DNA of 64,000 bases from BD2-11 sp965221785 (lineage in GTDB: Bacteria; Gemmatimonadota; Gemmatimonadetes; Longimicrobiales; Gaopeijiaceae), in the NCBI GenBank assembly GCA_965221785.1, contig CBDCSR010000003.1, forward strand, positions 992,001 through 1,056,000, in the 5' to 3' direction. Position 1 is the stretch's first letter. Each line of letters starts with the position of its first letter. Of this stretch, positions 1-7,380 are shown in pieces. The translations under genes were made by a program, and so were the position numbers. The notes under the pieces are model-generated. The model was not told the origin of the DNA, ran no database searches, and was given only the letters and a program-made list of their open reading frames with translations.

Positions 1-123
1 GCGGACCGCGCGCAGGCCGCGGATGGTGTCCTGCATCAGGACGCCCCATTCGCCAACCGTCGCCGCGAAACGTAAGGCTGCGCGCCCGGTGGCGCCGACG
101 AAGTCCAGCGTCTTGCCCGCCAT
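1..123 (-). CDS. MlaE/YrbE-family ABC transporter permease, N-terminal fragment
   Basis: Only the first 41 codons lie in the window; the gene runs off the left edge. The frame opens with an ATG at 123 and stays open to base 1. The peptide begins Met-Ala-Gly-Lys-Thr and continues through a GATGRAALRF helix to a VGEWGVLMQDTIRGLR segment. This resembles the amphipathic interface helix at the start of MlaE-type permeases, which move phospholipids between outer and inner membranes together with an MlaF ATPase and an MlaD protein. The assignment rests on this N-terminal pattern alone, since no membrane segment is visible. No strong ribosome binding site precedes the ATG. The MlaF and MlaD partners, if present, would lie outside the window. 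Confidence 0.5.
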   Translation of the reverse strand, partial: MAGKTLDFVGATGRAALRFAATVGEWGVLMQDTIRGLRAVR

Positions 124-209
124 ATGCGTGAAGATAGGGGAAATCGGGGTGCAGGTGTCACCCGTGGGTACTCCGGTCGCCCCCGAAAATGTCCCGGTTG
201 GCGTGCCGG

Positions 210-569
210 CTACGGGCGCGGAGGGAGTCCGTTTTCCAGCGTGAAGACGACCTCGTCGTTCCCGGTTGCCGGATGCCCGGAAGGCAGGGGGCACACGACC
301 TGGACACGGGTCACTGCGGTCTGGGCGGCGCTTACCGAGACCTCGAAGTCGATGTCCTGCTCGGGCGAGGTGATGCGTGTGCGTACCCGCTTCCCCGGAG
401 AGGCCTGGCGAACGCAGGCGGGATTGCGGAAGAGGGTCTTGGTGGACTGCCTTCCCGACGCCAGCGAACGGGTCACGGTGATGCGCCTGAGCGAGTCGGG
501 TTGGTAGCTGATCAGGTAGCGGAAGCCCCGCTGATCACGTCCCCGACCCTTCCGGTTGTGCCTCGGCAA
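210..569 (-). CDS. Hypothetical protein, 119 aa
   Basis: I do not recognise a family. The frame is open further upstream, but the best start is a TTG at 569 preceded closely by GGAGG, giving 119 residues. The protein starts with a basic stretch (PRHNRKGRGRDQRG) and then alternates hydrophobic and polar residues in a way that suggests a small beta-rich domain (FRYLISY, RVRTRIT, FEVSVS, VTRVQVVC, DEVVFTLE). It has two cysteines and no signal peptide or membrane segment. It lies 86 bases upstream of the permease fragment on the same strand and is divergent from rho. It could be longer if a more upstream start is used. Confidence 0.5.
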   Translation of the reverse strand: MPRHNRKGRGRDQRGFRYLISYQPDSLRRITVTRSLASGRQSTKTLFRNPACVRQASPGKRVRTRITSPEQDIDFEVSVSAAQTAVTRVQVVCPLPSGHPATGNDEVVFTLENGLPPRP

Positions 570-748
570 GCCACCTCCGATCCCTTGACCCCCTGAAACG
601 GCCCGCTTAACATCCCGGCGACCCACCAGGGATGCAAGCCCCGCCACAGCGTCCCGCCCCACTCCCGCCCACACCCCGCTCCACGCCATCCCGCCAGCGC
701 CGCCGTGTGCACGGCCCGCGCCCTCCGTCTTTCCCATCGGAGTTCCCC

Positions 749-1999
749 TTGGACATCGCCGAACTCAAGAGCAAGAAGGTCAGCGAGCTTCACGAGCTGG
801 CCAGCGAACTGCGCATCCCGAACTACTCCGGGCTGCGCAAGCAGGATCTCATCTTCCGCATCGAGCACAAGCTTCTCGACAGCGACGTCGTGCTTCGCGG
901 AGAAGGCGTGCTCGAAATCCTCCCCGAGGGCTACGGATTCCTGCGCTCGCAGAGCTGGAACTATCTCTACGGCCCCGATGACATTTACGTGAGTCCCTCG
1001 CAGATCAAGCGATTCGATCTGCGCACCGGCGACACCATCCTGGGCCAGGTGCGTCCCCCCAAGGAAGGTGAGCGCTACCTGGCGCTGCTCAAGGTGGAGA
1101 ACGTCAACTTCGAGCCGCCCGACAAGGCGCGGCATCGGATGACGTTCGACAACCTGCGCCCGCGCTATCCCGACGAGCGCCTGCGGCTCGAGTGCTCCAG
1201 GCGCGACATGTCCACGCGCGTGGTGGACCTCGTCGCCCCCATCGGCAAGGGACAGCGCGGGCTGATCACATCCCCGCCCAAGGCGGGCAAGACGATGCTG
1301 CTGCAGAAGGTGGCCAACTCGATCAGCGAGAATCACCCCGAGGTGCACCTGATCGTGTTGCTCATCGATGAGCGGCCGGAGGAAGTCACCGACATGGAGG
1401 AGAACGTCGACGCCGAGGTGATCGCCTCAACCTTCGACGAGTCGGCGGACCGCCACACGCAGGTAGCGGAAATGGTGCTGGAGAAGGCCAAGCGGCTGGT
1501 CGAGCAGGGCAAGGATGTCGTGATCCTGCTCGACTCGATCACCCGCCTCGCGCGTGCCTACAACGTCACCGTGCCGCACTCGGGGAAGATCCTGTCGGGA
1601 GGCGTGGACTCCAACGCGCTGCACAAGCCGAAGAGGTTCTTCGGAGCCGCGCGCAACATCGAGGGCGGAGGGTCGTTCACCATCATCGCCACCGCCCTGA
1701 TCGAGACCGGAAGCCGCATGGACGAGGTGATCTTCGAGGAGTTCAAGGGCACCGGCAACATGGAGCTGGTGCTCGACCGCAACATCGCAGACAAGCGCGT
1801 CTTCCCTGCCATCGACATCAACCGGTCCGGCACCCGCAAGGAAGAGCTGCTGCTGACCGAAACCGAGCGCAACCGGGTGTACCTGCTGCGCAACTTCCTC
1901 TCCGACATGCCGGTTTCCGAGGCCATCCAGTTCCTGATCGAACGGATGAACCGCACGGAGACCAACCAGGAGTTCCTGGATTCCATGCAGGCGGCGTAG
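749..1999 (+). CDS. rho: Transcription termination factor Rho
   Basis: Hexameric RNA-dependent ATPase that ends transcription of untranslated or finished RNAs. I place the start at a TTG at 749, six bases after GGAG at 739-742. This gives 416 residues, close to the 419 of E. coli Rho, and the usual N-terminal helical sequence (DIAELKSKKVSELHELA). The frame extends upstream to an ATG at 632, but that part is low-complexity Pro/Arg and unlikely to be translated. The RNA-binding cold-shock-like domain spans about residues 48-115 (GYGFLRS, YVSPSQIKRF). Walker A is SPPKAGKT at 175-182, followed by the Walker B strand ending LLIDERPEE and the secondary RNA-site region with LDSITRLARAYN. It converges with the MORN-repeat gene, whose stop is 23 bases away. 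Confidence 0.96.
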   Translation: MDIAELKSKKVSELHELASELRIPNYSGLRKQDLIFRIEHKLLDSDVVLRGEGVLEILPEGYGFLRSQSWNYLYGPDDIYVSPSQIKRFDLRTGDTILGQVRPPKEGERYLALLKVENVNFEPPDKARHRMTFDNLRPRYPDERLRLECSRRDMSTRVVDLVAPIGKGQRGLITSPPKAGKTMLLQKVANSISENHPEVHLIVLLIDERPEEVTDMEENVDAEVIASTFDESADRHTQVAEMVLEKAKRLVEQGKDVVILLDSITRLARAYNVTVPHSGKILSGGVDSNALHKPKRFFGAARNIEGGGSFTIIATALIETGSRMDEVIFEEFKGTGNMELVLDRNIADKRVFPAIDINRSGTRKEELLLTETERNRVYLLRNFLSDMPVSEAIQFLIERMNRTETNQEFLDSMQAA

Positions 2000-2022
2000 C
2001 CGGCTCGGAAGGCGGGCCGACC

Positions 2023-2520
2023 CTACGGTTGCGAGCAGGAGGAGAAGACGACCGAACGGCCGAAGCTGGTCCACTCGCCGCACGGCCTGCCCGACCGCCA
2101 GGCGCCCCGCTCGGCCAGCGCGCCGCGCGTCCAGTACGACTCGTAGGCCCCGTCGAGGTCGCCGTTGGCGTAGTTCTCGCGCAGGGAGAGCAGTCCGGAC
2201 TTGAAGTACATCTCCGCGGGTCCGTGCAGGACGCCGTCCCGCCAGGTCTCCCGGCCGGAGAGGCGGCCGCTCTGATGGAACCACTCGTGCACGCCGGTCC
2301 AGCGGCCGTCGACCAGGGTGCCGCGTTCGCGAACGATGTCCGGCGTCCACATGCGCACCACCGGGCCGCTGTAGGGCTCGAGGGTGCCCGGTTCGAGGTA
2401 GACGCCCGCGCGGTCGATGAGGCGGTCGAGGTCCATCGCTTCCTGCGGCGCAGGCGGGATGGTGCCGCCGGCGGAGGCCGCGCCCGCCGCCGCGACGGCC
2501 AGGAGGCCGAGCAGCTTCAT
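2023..2520 (-). CDS. MORN/YwqK-like repeat protein, exported
   Basis: 165 residues starting at the ATG at 2520, which overlaps the upstream gene's stop as ATGA, so the two are translationally coupled. Residues 1-19 (MKLLGLLAVAAAGAASAGG) form a signal peptide. The body carries several repeats of the type W-x-G-x-H/L-x-G-x-x-x-x-x-Y/F (for example WRDGVLHGPAEMYF and YANGDLDGAYESYW), the pattern of MORN-like and YwqK antitoxin-family proteins. These repeats fold as a beta-meander and usually mediate binding. No toxin partner is next to it, so the YwqK name describes the fold, not a proven antitoxin. It is last in the secreted set with the cytochrome and the Cys-Cys-Trp protein. Confidence 0.75.
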   Translation of the reverse strand: MKLLGLLAVAAAGAASAGGTIPPAPQEAMDLDRLIDRAGVYLEPGTLEPYSGPVVRMWTPDIVRERGTLVDGRWTGVHEWFHQSGRLSGRETWRDGVLHGPAEMYFKSGLLSLRENYANGDLDGAYESYWTRGALAERGAWRSGRPCGEWTSFGRSVVFSSCSQP

Positions 2521-3389
2521 CGCATCCCGGCGGGGTCGGTTACGGTCACTGCAACAAAGCCGTTGCTCCAGCAGCACTGGTCGCCCCCCGAGCTGTCGTT
2601 GGCGCCGAAGTTGTCCAGGCGCGCGCGCAACAGGTATTCGCCGGGTGCGGTGAAGGTTACCAGAGTGCTGGCTTCTCCGGTGCCGGGAACCGTGATCTGC
2701 CGGGGCTCGAAGATCACTTCATCGGCCGGCCCCTGGTGCTTGAACCAGGTGACCCGCACCTCCACATCGGTGTTGACGAGGTCGTCCGGCGCCCGTTCCG
2801 ACACCTCCGACGTCCACAGCGTAATCGAGAGCGGCTCGCCCACGGCCGCGGTGCGTGGTTCCGAATGCGCGCCCTGGACATGCTGGCCCACCTCTCCGTC
2901 GTCTCCGAACCGCACCAGCGGGGGCACCGACCCCATCGCGCGCGGACCGTAGTCGAGCTGGAGCGCATCGATCCCCACCCGGGCGGGCGTGGAGTAGGTC
3001 ACGCCGTTGCTCGTGATGGTCCACACCACCCGCCGGCTGGTGTCCGCGTAGCTCTCCGGCACGGTCACCGAGAAGACCCCGCGGTCGCGCCGCGGCCGCA
3101 CCGGGAAGTGGGTGGGCTGGTCGCCGTCGAACTCGGCAGGCTCGATGAAGTTCGCTGGTCCGAGCGGGATATCGAGGATCTCTTCCGTGTTCAGATTGAA
3201 GAAGCCGTAGGAGAAGGTGAAGGTGCCGTCGTCGTTCCGGTACCAGCCCTCGAAGAAGGGGGCCACCGGCTCGCCTCTCGGCGGGATGGGCGCCAGCGGG
3301 AGTCGCTGTACCTGCTGCGCACCCAGGGGGACCGCCGCCAGGACAGCGAGCGCCGTGGCGATGCCAAATCTCGGTTGCAGGGGTTTCAT
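2517..3389 (-). CDS. Secreted protein of unknown function with C-terminal beta domain
   Basis: 290 residues from the ATG at 3389, which follows a purine-rich CGGAGAGAGAG leader. Residues 1-25 look like a signal peptide ending in LGAQ. The rest is predicted beta-rich: an N-terminal part with FFEGWYRNDDGTFTFSYGFFN and a C-terminal Ig-like part with WFKHQGP and FTAPGEYLLRARLDN. The last part has GGDQCCWSNGFVAVTV, where adjacent cysteines followed by Trp near a final beta strand may bind metal or form a disulfide. The enzyme activity, if any, is unknown. It sits between the cytochrome-PHM protein and the MORN protein, overlapping the latter by four bases, which suggests one exported unit. Confidence 0.8.
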   Translation of the reverse strand: MKPLQPRFGIATALAVLAAVPLGAQQVQRLPLAPIPPRGEPVAPFFEGWYRNDDGTFTFSYGFFNLNTEEILDIPLGPANFIEPAEFDGDQPTHFPVRPRRDRGVFSVTVPESYADTSRRVVWTITSNGVTYSTPARVGIDALQLDYGPRAMGSVPPLVRFGDDGEVGQHVQGAHSEPRTAAVGEPLSITLWTSEVSERAPDDLVNTDVEVRVTWFKHQGPADEVIFEPRQITVPGTGEASTLVTFTAPGEYLLRARLDNFGANDSSGGDQCCWSNGFVAVTVTDPAGMR

Positions 3390-3448
3390 CTCTCTCTCCG
3401 AGCATCGACTGGACACGGTCGGCTATCGTGCACCGTGCGCTACAATGG

Positions 3449-3484
3449 GGAAGGAGCCCCCCACATCCGCGGTGAGCTCCTTCC
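3449..3484 (-). terminator. Hairpin after the cytochrome-PHM gene
   Basis: A perfect 9-bp inverted repeat, GGAAGGAGC at 3449-3457 and GCTCCTTCC at 3476-3484, with an 18-base loop. It lies 61 bases after the stop of the cytochrome gene and before the next gene on the same strand. No clear U-tract follows on the minus strand, so it may be a weak or Rho-assisted terminator, or an mRNA-stabilising hairpin. Confidence 0.4.
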
Positions 3485-3544
3485 TTGTCCTGACGCCGGG
3501 CCCGGCGCTCCTCGAGAGGAAGGCGCGGGGTCGGCCGGATTTCG

Positions 3545-4885
3545 TCAACGCGACCCGCTGCTGCCGTCGCTCACCACCCGCGCCTTGGCTTCCCGCTCCT
3601 CAACGAGGCGCTCGTAGCCCTCATCCGTCAGATGGGTGACGGCGAGCCACGCGTGCGACATCTCGTCGGTCGTGCGGCTCCCCCGCGCGTACCAGATCTC
3701 CGGATCCGGGTTGAGCGGGTTGTTCTCGGTGTTGTCGTACCAGCCCGTCATGACCAGCACGGTGCCTTCGGGGAAAAGGGGAGCCGAATCGTCGCCGTAG
3801 ATGTAGCTGTGGTGCCAGCGCGCGTTGAAGTCGGTCACCATGCTGATCAGTTCTTCCCGACCGTCCGGATAGATCGCCCGGATCGACATGGCGTGCAGGT
3901 GCACGTGCCCGTGGGGCTGGAAGCTGTCGAGGCGAACCGGATGGTCCCATCTCTGGAAGCCCTGGGTCATCGCGGTGCCGCCCGGAGCAAGGGCAATATC
4001 GCCCCGCAGCGGATAGAGGCGCAGATCCTGCTCGAACTCCGGCGTGTAGCCCTCTTCGTGGAACCAGATGCCCAGCTCTACCTGGTCGTCCGGCACCTCG
4101 TAGCCCATCGGGTAGTAGTGGGCGTCCCACTCGATCAGGTCGTCCGCCTTGAGGAGACGGCCGGCGTCGGCGGGAACGATCTCGCCGACCTTGCCCATGG
4201 CGTACTCGGACAGGCTGGCGATGCGCTGGAAATCACCTTCGTCGTTTTGCCTGAGGAGCCGCGGAATGGCGTGGTGCACGACCTGACGGCCGCCGGGGAA
4301 GGAGGGACGGGTCTCGAACGCGCGGACCCAGCGGTCATCGCCCAGCCCGGTCGGGACGCGCGGCCGCCACCAGGTGTCGCCGCCCTCGGCCGGAACCGTG
4401 AAGGGCTTCGACTTGATGACGTGGTCGGGCGGGCCGAGGATGTGTTCCAGCTGCCACATCTGCCTGTCGGGCCACTCCACCGGGGGCGGCATGTCCGCCG
4501 GATCGCCCTCGGGCGAGCCCGCGTCCACCCAGGCGACGATGGTCTCGATGTCCTCCTGCTCCAGGCGCCAGTCGTCCTTGATGTCCTGGATGCCCACGCC
4601 CACGTCGAGGTGGTAGGGCGGCATGAGGCGGCGCGATACCTGCTCGCGGATGCGGCGGGCGTAGCGGCGCACATCCCGGTAGGTCACGAACGACATCGGT
4701 GCCACCGACGACTCCCGATGGCAGATCTGGCAGTTTTCCTGCACGATGGGGGCGATGTCGCGCGTGAAGGTGATTTCCGGTTCGTCCCCGTTGGTCGACT
4801 GCGCCGCCAGCGCGCAGGGAGTCAGCAGGGCGGCGCACAGCAGGGCAGGCAGCAGCGTGCGGCCGGAGTACCGGGAGATGGTCAT
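3545..4885 (-). CDS. Exported c-type cytochrome fused to PHM-like copper monooxygenase domain
   Basis: 446 residues from the ATG at 4885, preceded by AGGAGG with five bases of spacing. Residues 1-28 are a signal peptide. A cytochrome c domain follows, with the haem motif CQICH at 52-56 and a likely axial Met in RLMPP near 88-90. The remainder resembles copper type II, ascorbate-dependent monooxygenases (peptidylglycine hydroxylating type). A His pair at 204-205 (VVHHAIP), His256 (WDAHYYP), an H-x-H series at 325-331 (HGHVHLH) and Met379 (TVLVMTGWYDN) correspond in order to the expected ligands of two copper sites. The substrate is unknown. An internal electron donor haem would fit an oxidative periplasmic reaction. 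It heads the set of three secreted proteins on this strand. Confidence 0.8.
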   Translation of the reverse strand: MTISRYSGRTLLPALLCAALLTPCALAAQSTNGDEPEITFTRDIAPIVQENCQICHRESSVAPMSFVTYRDVRRYARRIREQVSRRLMPPYHLDVGVGIQDIKDDWRLEQEDIETIVAWVDAGSPEGDPADMPPPVEWPDRQMWQLEHILGPPDHVIKSKPFTVPAEGGDTWWRPRVPTGLGDDRWVRAFETRPSFPGGRQVVHHAIPRLLRQNDEGDFQRIASLSEYAMGKVGEIVPADAGRLLKADDLIEWDAHYYPMGYEVPDDQVELGIWFHEEGYTPEFEQDLRLYPLRGDIALAPGGTAMTQGFQRWDHPVRLDSFQPHGHVHLHAMSIRAIYPDGREELISMVTDFNARWHHSYIYGDDSAPLFPEGTVLVMTGWYDNTENNPLNPDPEIWYARGSRTTDEMSHAWLAVTHLTDEGYERLVEEREAKARVVSDGSSGSR

Positions 4886-4947
4886 GTCTTCCTCCTGTCG
4901 GGCATCGTCGAGCGGTGGCGCTCCGGGGGAGCGGCCGGCATGCAATT

Positions 4948-5487
4948 CTATTCGTCCAGTACGCTCTCGTACCTCGGATTCACGACGAACTGCTGGTCCT
5001 GAAAGATCTTCCTGTCCCACGGAAATATTACGGTGGAACCGGTCTCCAGCGCAAAATAATCGGGCTTGTAGCCCCGTGGCCGCACGAAGCAGGTCGCGGT
5101 CCGGACTTCGGTGGGCCCGACGTCGCGCACGGCCGCGAGTCCCAGCCGCAGGGTCTCTCCGGAAGTGGTGATCTCGTCCACGAGCAGCACTCGGCGGCCG
5201 GCGGCAACGCGGGGCGCCGCGTCGAGCACCTCGGGGCGCTCGCGGATCGAGTTGTCGGCCCCCCGGCGCGAGATCTTCATCGAGTGGAAGTCGAGACGCA
5301 GCATGGACGCGACGATGGCGCCCGGAATGACGCCAGCGCGCGCGATGCCGACGACGAGGTCGGGCCTGTGTTCGCGCGCTACCTTGAGCGCGAGCGCCCG
5401 GCACAGCTCCCCGAACATCTCCCAGGACACCTCCAGGTAATCTCCGGTCGGATCCGAGAAGCGGGGCTGGTTGTATCTGGATGGCAT
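4948..5487 (-). CDS. Type I phosphoribosyltransferase
   Basis: 179 residues. It contains the PRPP-binding loop LLVDEITTSGET at 101-112, a two-acidic-residue signature of type I phosphoribosyltransferases, and an upstream strand-loop VVGIARAGVIPGAIVA that fits the pyrophosphate-binding loop. The hood region differs from adenine and orotate enzymes. The family is closest to the xanthine/guanine (Gpt-like) or archaeal hypoxanthine types, but the sequence alone does not settle the base used. It is 62 bases upstream of the cytochrome gene on the same strand, possibly with its own promoter in the 199-base divergent gap to the plus-strand gene at 5687. The ribosome binding site is weak (GGGG). Confidence 0.85.
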   Translation of the reverse strand: MPSRYNQPRFSDPTGDYLEVSWEMFGELCRALALKVAREHRPDLVVGIARAGVIPGAIVASMLRLDFHSMKISRRGADNSIRERPEVLDAAPRVAAGRRVLLVDEITTSGETLRLGLAAVRDVGPTEVRTATCFVRPRGYKPDYFALETGSTVIFPWDRKIFQDQQFVVNPRYESVLDE

Positions 5488-5620
5488 GTCGGCCCCATGA
5501 TTGGATTCGAGGATGAGATGCGTACGGGATGCGCCGGACGTCCATCCCGGCGCGGTTCAGGGCAGAAGAACTTAGGACTAGTCGACGGGCCACGCCACCG
5601 AGCGGCGACGTGTCGCGCTC

Positions 5621-5635
5621 CCGGCTGACAGCCGG
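5621..5635. promoter_or_regulatory. Short hairpin in divergent intergenic region
   Basis: Perfect inverted repeat CCGGCT-GAC-AGCCGG followed on the plus strand by CATTTTC. It lies 52 bases before the plus-strand ATG at 5687, inside the 199-base divergent region. It may be a leader hairpin or an operator; the T-rich tail also resembles a weak terminator. Confidence 0.25.
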
Positions 5636-5686
5636 CATTTTCAGCACAGGAAGGGTCACGCGACGGCCGACCGGAACCAGGAGCAC

Positions 5687-6148
5687 ATGACCAGCACCGA
5701 CCAGACCGAAAACCCGCAGGCACTGGCCGACGAGCGCCTGGAAGCCGCACTTGAGAAGACGGGGGCGCGCGACCCGCGAGCCGTGTGCAGGGAGCGCCTG
5801 CGGCAACTGAAGGGCGTCGATGAGGCCGCCTTCGAGCAGGCGCTCGGTCACTATCGCGACCGGCTGGTCCCGGCGATTGCCGCGGGCGAAGAGCCCCTCA
5901 CCGCCTGGGTCGAGTACGGCCGCACGATCGCGCGGCTCACGTTCCGGGGAAGCACGGTCGCCATCGACCGGACGGGGCTGGCGCGCGAATACGCGACTCC
6001 GGCCGATCCGGAGGCGCTGGTGCTGCACCTGCCCAGGGGAGGGAAGGGGCGCGCCCTGCTGGTGGCCCAACCGCGCGATCCGTCGCCGGCGCAGCAGGCG
6101 ACTTGCGACCTGCTGGTTGACGGACGTGCCACCATGCGGGAAGGTTAG
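5687..6148 (+). CDS. Hypothetical cytoplasmic protein, 153 aa
   Basis: I do not recognise a named family. The ATG at 5687 follows CAGGAGCAC, a good ribosome binding site. The first 70 residues are helical and charged (ALADERLEAALEKTGARD, RERLRQLKGVDEAAFEQALGHY). The second half looks like a small beta domain (RLTFRGSTVAIDRTG, ALVLHLPRGGKGRALLVAQP) that ends in a helix. There is no signal peptide or membrane segment. It is followed 28 bases later by another small gene on the same strand, and the two probably form a short operon ending at the hairpin at 6461-6490. Confidence 0.75.
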   Translation: MTSTDQTENPQALADERLEAALEKTGARDPRAVCRERLRQLKGVDEAAFEQALGHYRDRLVPAIAAGEEPLTAWVEYGRTIARLTFRGSTVAIDRTGLAREYATPADPEALVLHLPRGGKGRALLVAQPRDPSPAQQATCDLLVDGRATMREG

Positions 6149-6176
6149 GCTGCCAGCGCATCCAGCGGAGTCGGGA

Positions 6177-6461
6177 ATGGACGAGCAACGAGTCTACACG
6201 CCGCGCAACGTCGCCTGGAGCCCCCGCCCGGGTTGGGCCACCGTGCGTCTTGTGGGCACCTGCGCGGACCGCTCGCTCAGGCGCGGGCGGGTGGTGATGC
6301 ATTCGCCGAGCGACGACTACCACTCGATCCCCGGGCACGACGAGGGCCTCGAGCCCGAACGAATCGTCATCGTGCTCGCGGAAGCCACCCACCTGATCGA
6401 GGACGACCTGCACCTGGTGCCCGAAGGCGCCGTGGTGGCGGTGGGCGAACCTCTGCCCTGA
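6177..6461 (+). CDS. Hypothetical protein, 94 aa
   Basis: The ATG at 6177 follows GCGGAGTCGGGA, giving a good ribosome binding site and 94 residues. The protein is soluble, with beta-type segments (GWATVRLVGTCADR, RIVIVLAEATHLIEDDLHLVPEGAVVAVGE) and no signal peptide. I do not recognise a family. It is the second gene of a two-gene unit with the 153-residue protein. Its stop codon overlaps the base of a strong convergent hairpin. Confidence 0.7.
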   Translation: MDEQRVYTPRNVAWSPRPGWATVRLVGTCADRSLRRGRVVMHSPSDDYHSIPGHDEGLEPERIVIVLAEATHLIEDDLHLVPEGAVVAVGEPLP

Positions 6462-6490
6462 CGCCCCGGGGAGCTTCCTCCCGGGGGCGT
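6461..6490. terminator. Convergent hairpin terminator
   Basis: A 13-bp stem, ACGCCCCGGGGAG pairing with CTCCCGGGGGCGT, with one G-G mismatch and a CTTC loop. It begins at the last base of the plus-strand stop codon and sits 37 bases from the minus-strand transaminase stop. A second, weaker hairpin (CCCGC...GCGGG, 6503-6521, then TTCTTCC) follows. Together they probably end transcription from both directions. Confidence 0.6.
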
Positions 6491-6527
6491 GCGGCGCCTC
6501 TGCCCGCAAGCCTTTCGCGGGTTCTTC

Positions 6528-7379
6528 CTAGGCCGAGCCCGGCAGCCCTTCCCGAAAAGCGTCCGACAGCCGCTTCGCCACCGGCCCCACCCTTCCATCG
6601 CCGACCGGCTTCCCGTCGATCTCCACGATGGGATGAACCTCCGTGGTAGTGCCCGTCAGGAACGCCTCGCTCGCGGATGCAAGTTCCTCCACCGCGAGGG
6701 GGCGCAGCTCGACCGGGATGCCCAGTCCGGCCGCCAGCTCGAGCACGTATTCACGGGTGATGCCGTGCAGGATCTGGTGGGTGGCCGGGTGGGTCACCAG
6801 CGCACCACCGCTCACCGCGAAGAAGTTGCTGTGGGCGCCTTCGATGGCGACCCCGTCCCGCACCAGGATGACGTCGTCCACCCCGGCGTCCACGGCCGCC
6901 TGCATGGCCAGGACGTTGGGCAGCAGGGCGATGCTCTTGATGTCGACCCGGGCCCAGCGCCGGTCCGGTGCGGTGATGGCCCGGTAGCCTCGCTCCCAAG
7001 TCGCCCTGGCGGGCCTCTGGTGCGGGCGGGCATAGGCGTACACGGTGGGCTCCACGGCGTGCGGTGGGAAGTAATGCGTGCGGGGAGCCGTGCCCCGGGT
7101 CACCTGCATGTAGACGTAGGCGAAGTCGGCGTCGGCGAGACCGTTCACCTCCAGCAGCCGCTGCTTGACGGCGGACAGCCGGCCGGTGTCGTACTCGATG
7201 CGCAGTGCCGCCAGCCCTCGCGTCATGCGCGCCAGGTGGCGGTCCCCGCGAAAGAAACGTCCGCCGTACGCCGGAGTGACCTCGTAGATCCCGTCGGAGA
7301 GGAGAAAGCCGCGGTCATCCGCCGCTACGCGGGCTTCGTCCCTCGGCAGGTACTCGCCGTTCAGATAGACCGTGTCCAC
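6528..7379 (-). CDS. dat: D-amino-acid transaminase (class IV aminotransferase)
   Basis: PLP enzyme interconverting D-amino acids, typically D-alanine and D-glutamate, for peptidoglycan. The GTG at 7379 gives 283 residues, the usual length for this enzyme, one base after the pspA stop. The PLP lysine is Lys148 in DIKSIALLPN. The substrate-carboxylate loop YMQVTRGTAPRTH (90-102) carries the Arg and His pattern of D-amino-acid enzymes rather than branched-chain ones. Glu180 in EGAHSNFF is the conserved cofactor-nitrogen contact, and LTGTTTEVHPI forms the phosphate cup. The link to PspA and the YbjN protein upstream is positional; all share the strand and almost no spacing, so they are likely co-transcribed. 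Confidence 0.9.
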   Translation of the reverse strand: MDTVYLNGEYLPRDEARVAADDRGFLLSDGIYEVTPAYGGRFFRGDRHLARMTRGLAALRIEYDTGRLSAVKQRLLEVNGLADADFAYVYMQVTRGTAPRTHYFPPHAVEPTVYAYARPHQRPARATWERGYRAITAPDRRWARVDIKSIALLPNVLAMQAAVDAGVDDVILVRDGVAIEGAHSNFFAVSGGALVTHPATHQILHGITREYVLELAAGLGIPVELRPLAVEELASASEAFLTGTTTEVHPIVEIDGKPVGDGRVGPVAKRLSDAFREGLPGSA

Positions 7380-7380
7380 G

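Noticed and set aside
2023..2520. YwqK-type toxin-antitoxin module
   Set aside because: The MORN-like protein has a signal peptide and no toxin gene beside it; the neighbours are exported enzymes.
3545..6070. Very long open frame of 841 codons on the minus strand
   Set aside because: Only the part from the ATG at 4885 is a gene. Upstream of it the frame runs across the phosphoribosyltransferase and the plus-strand gene and has no gene-like composition.
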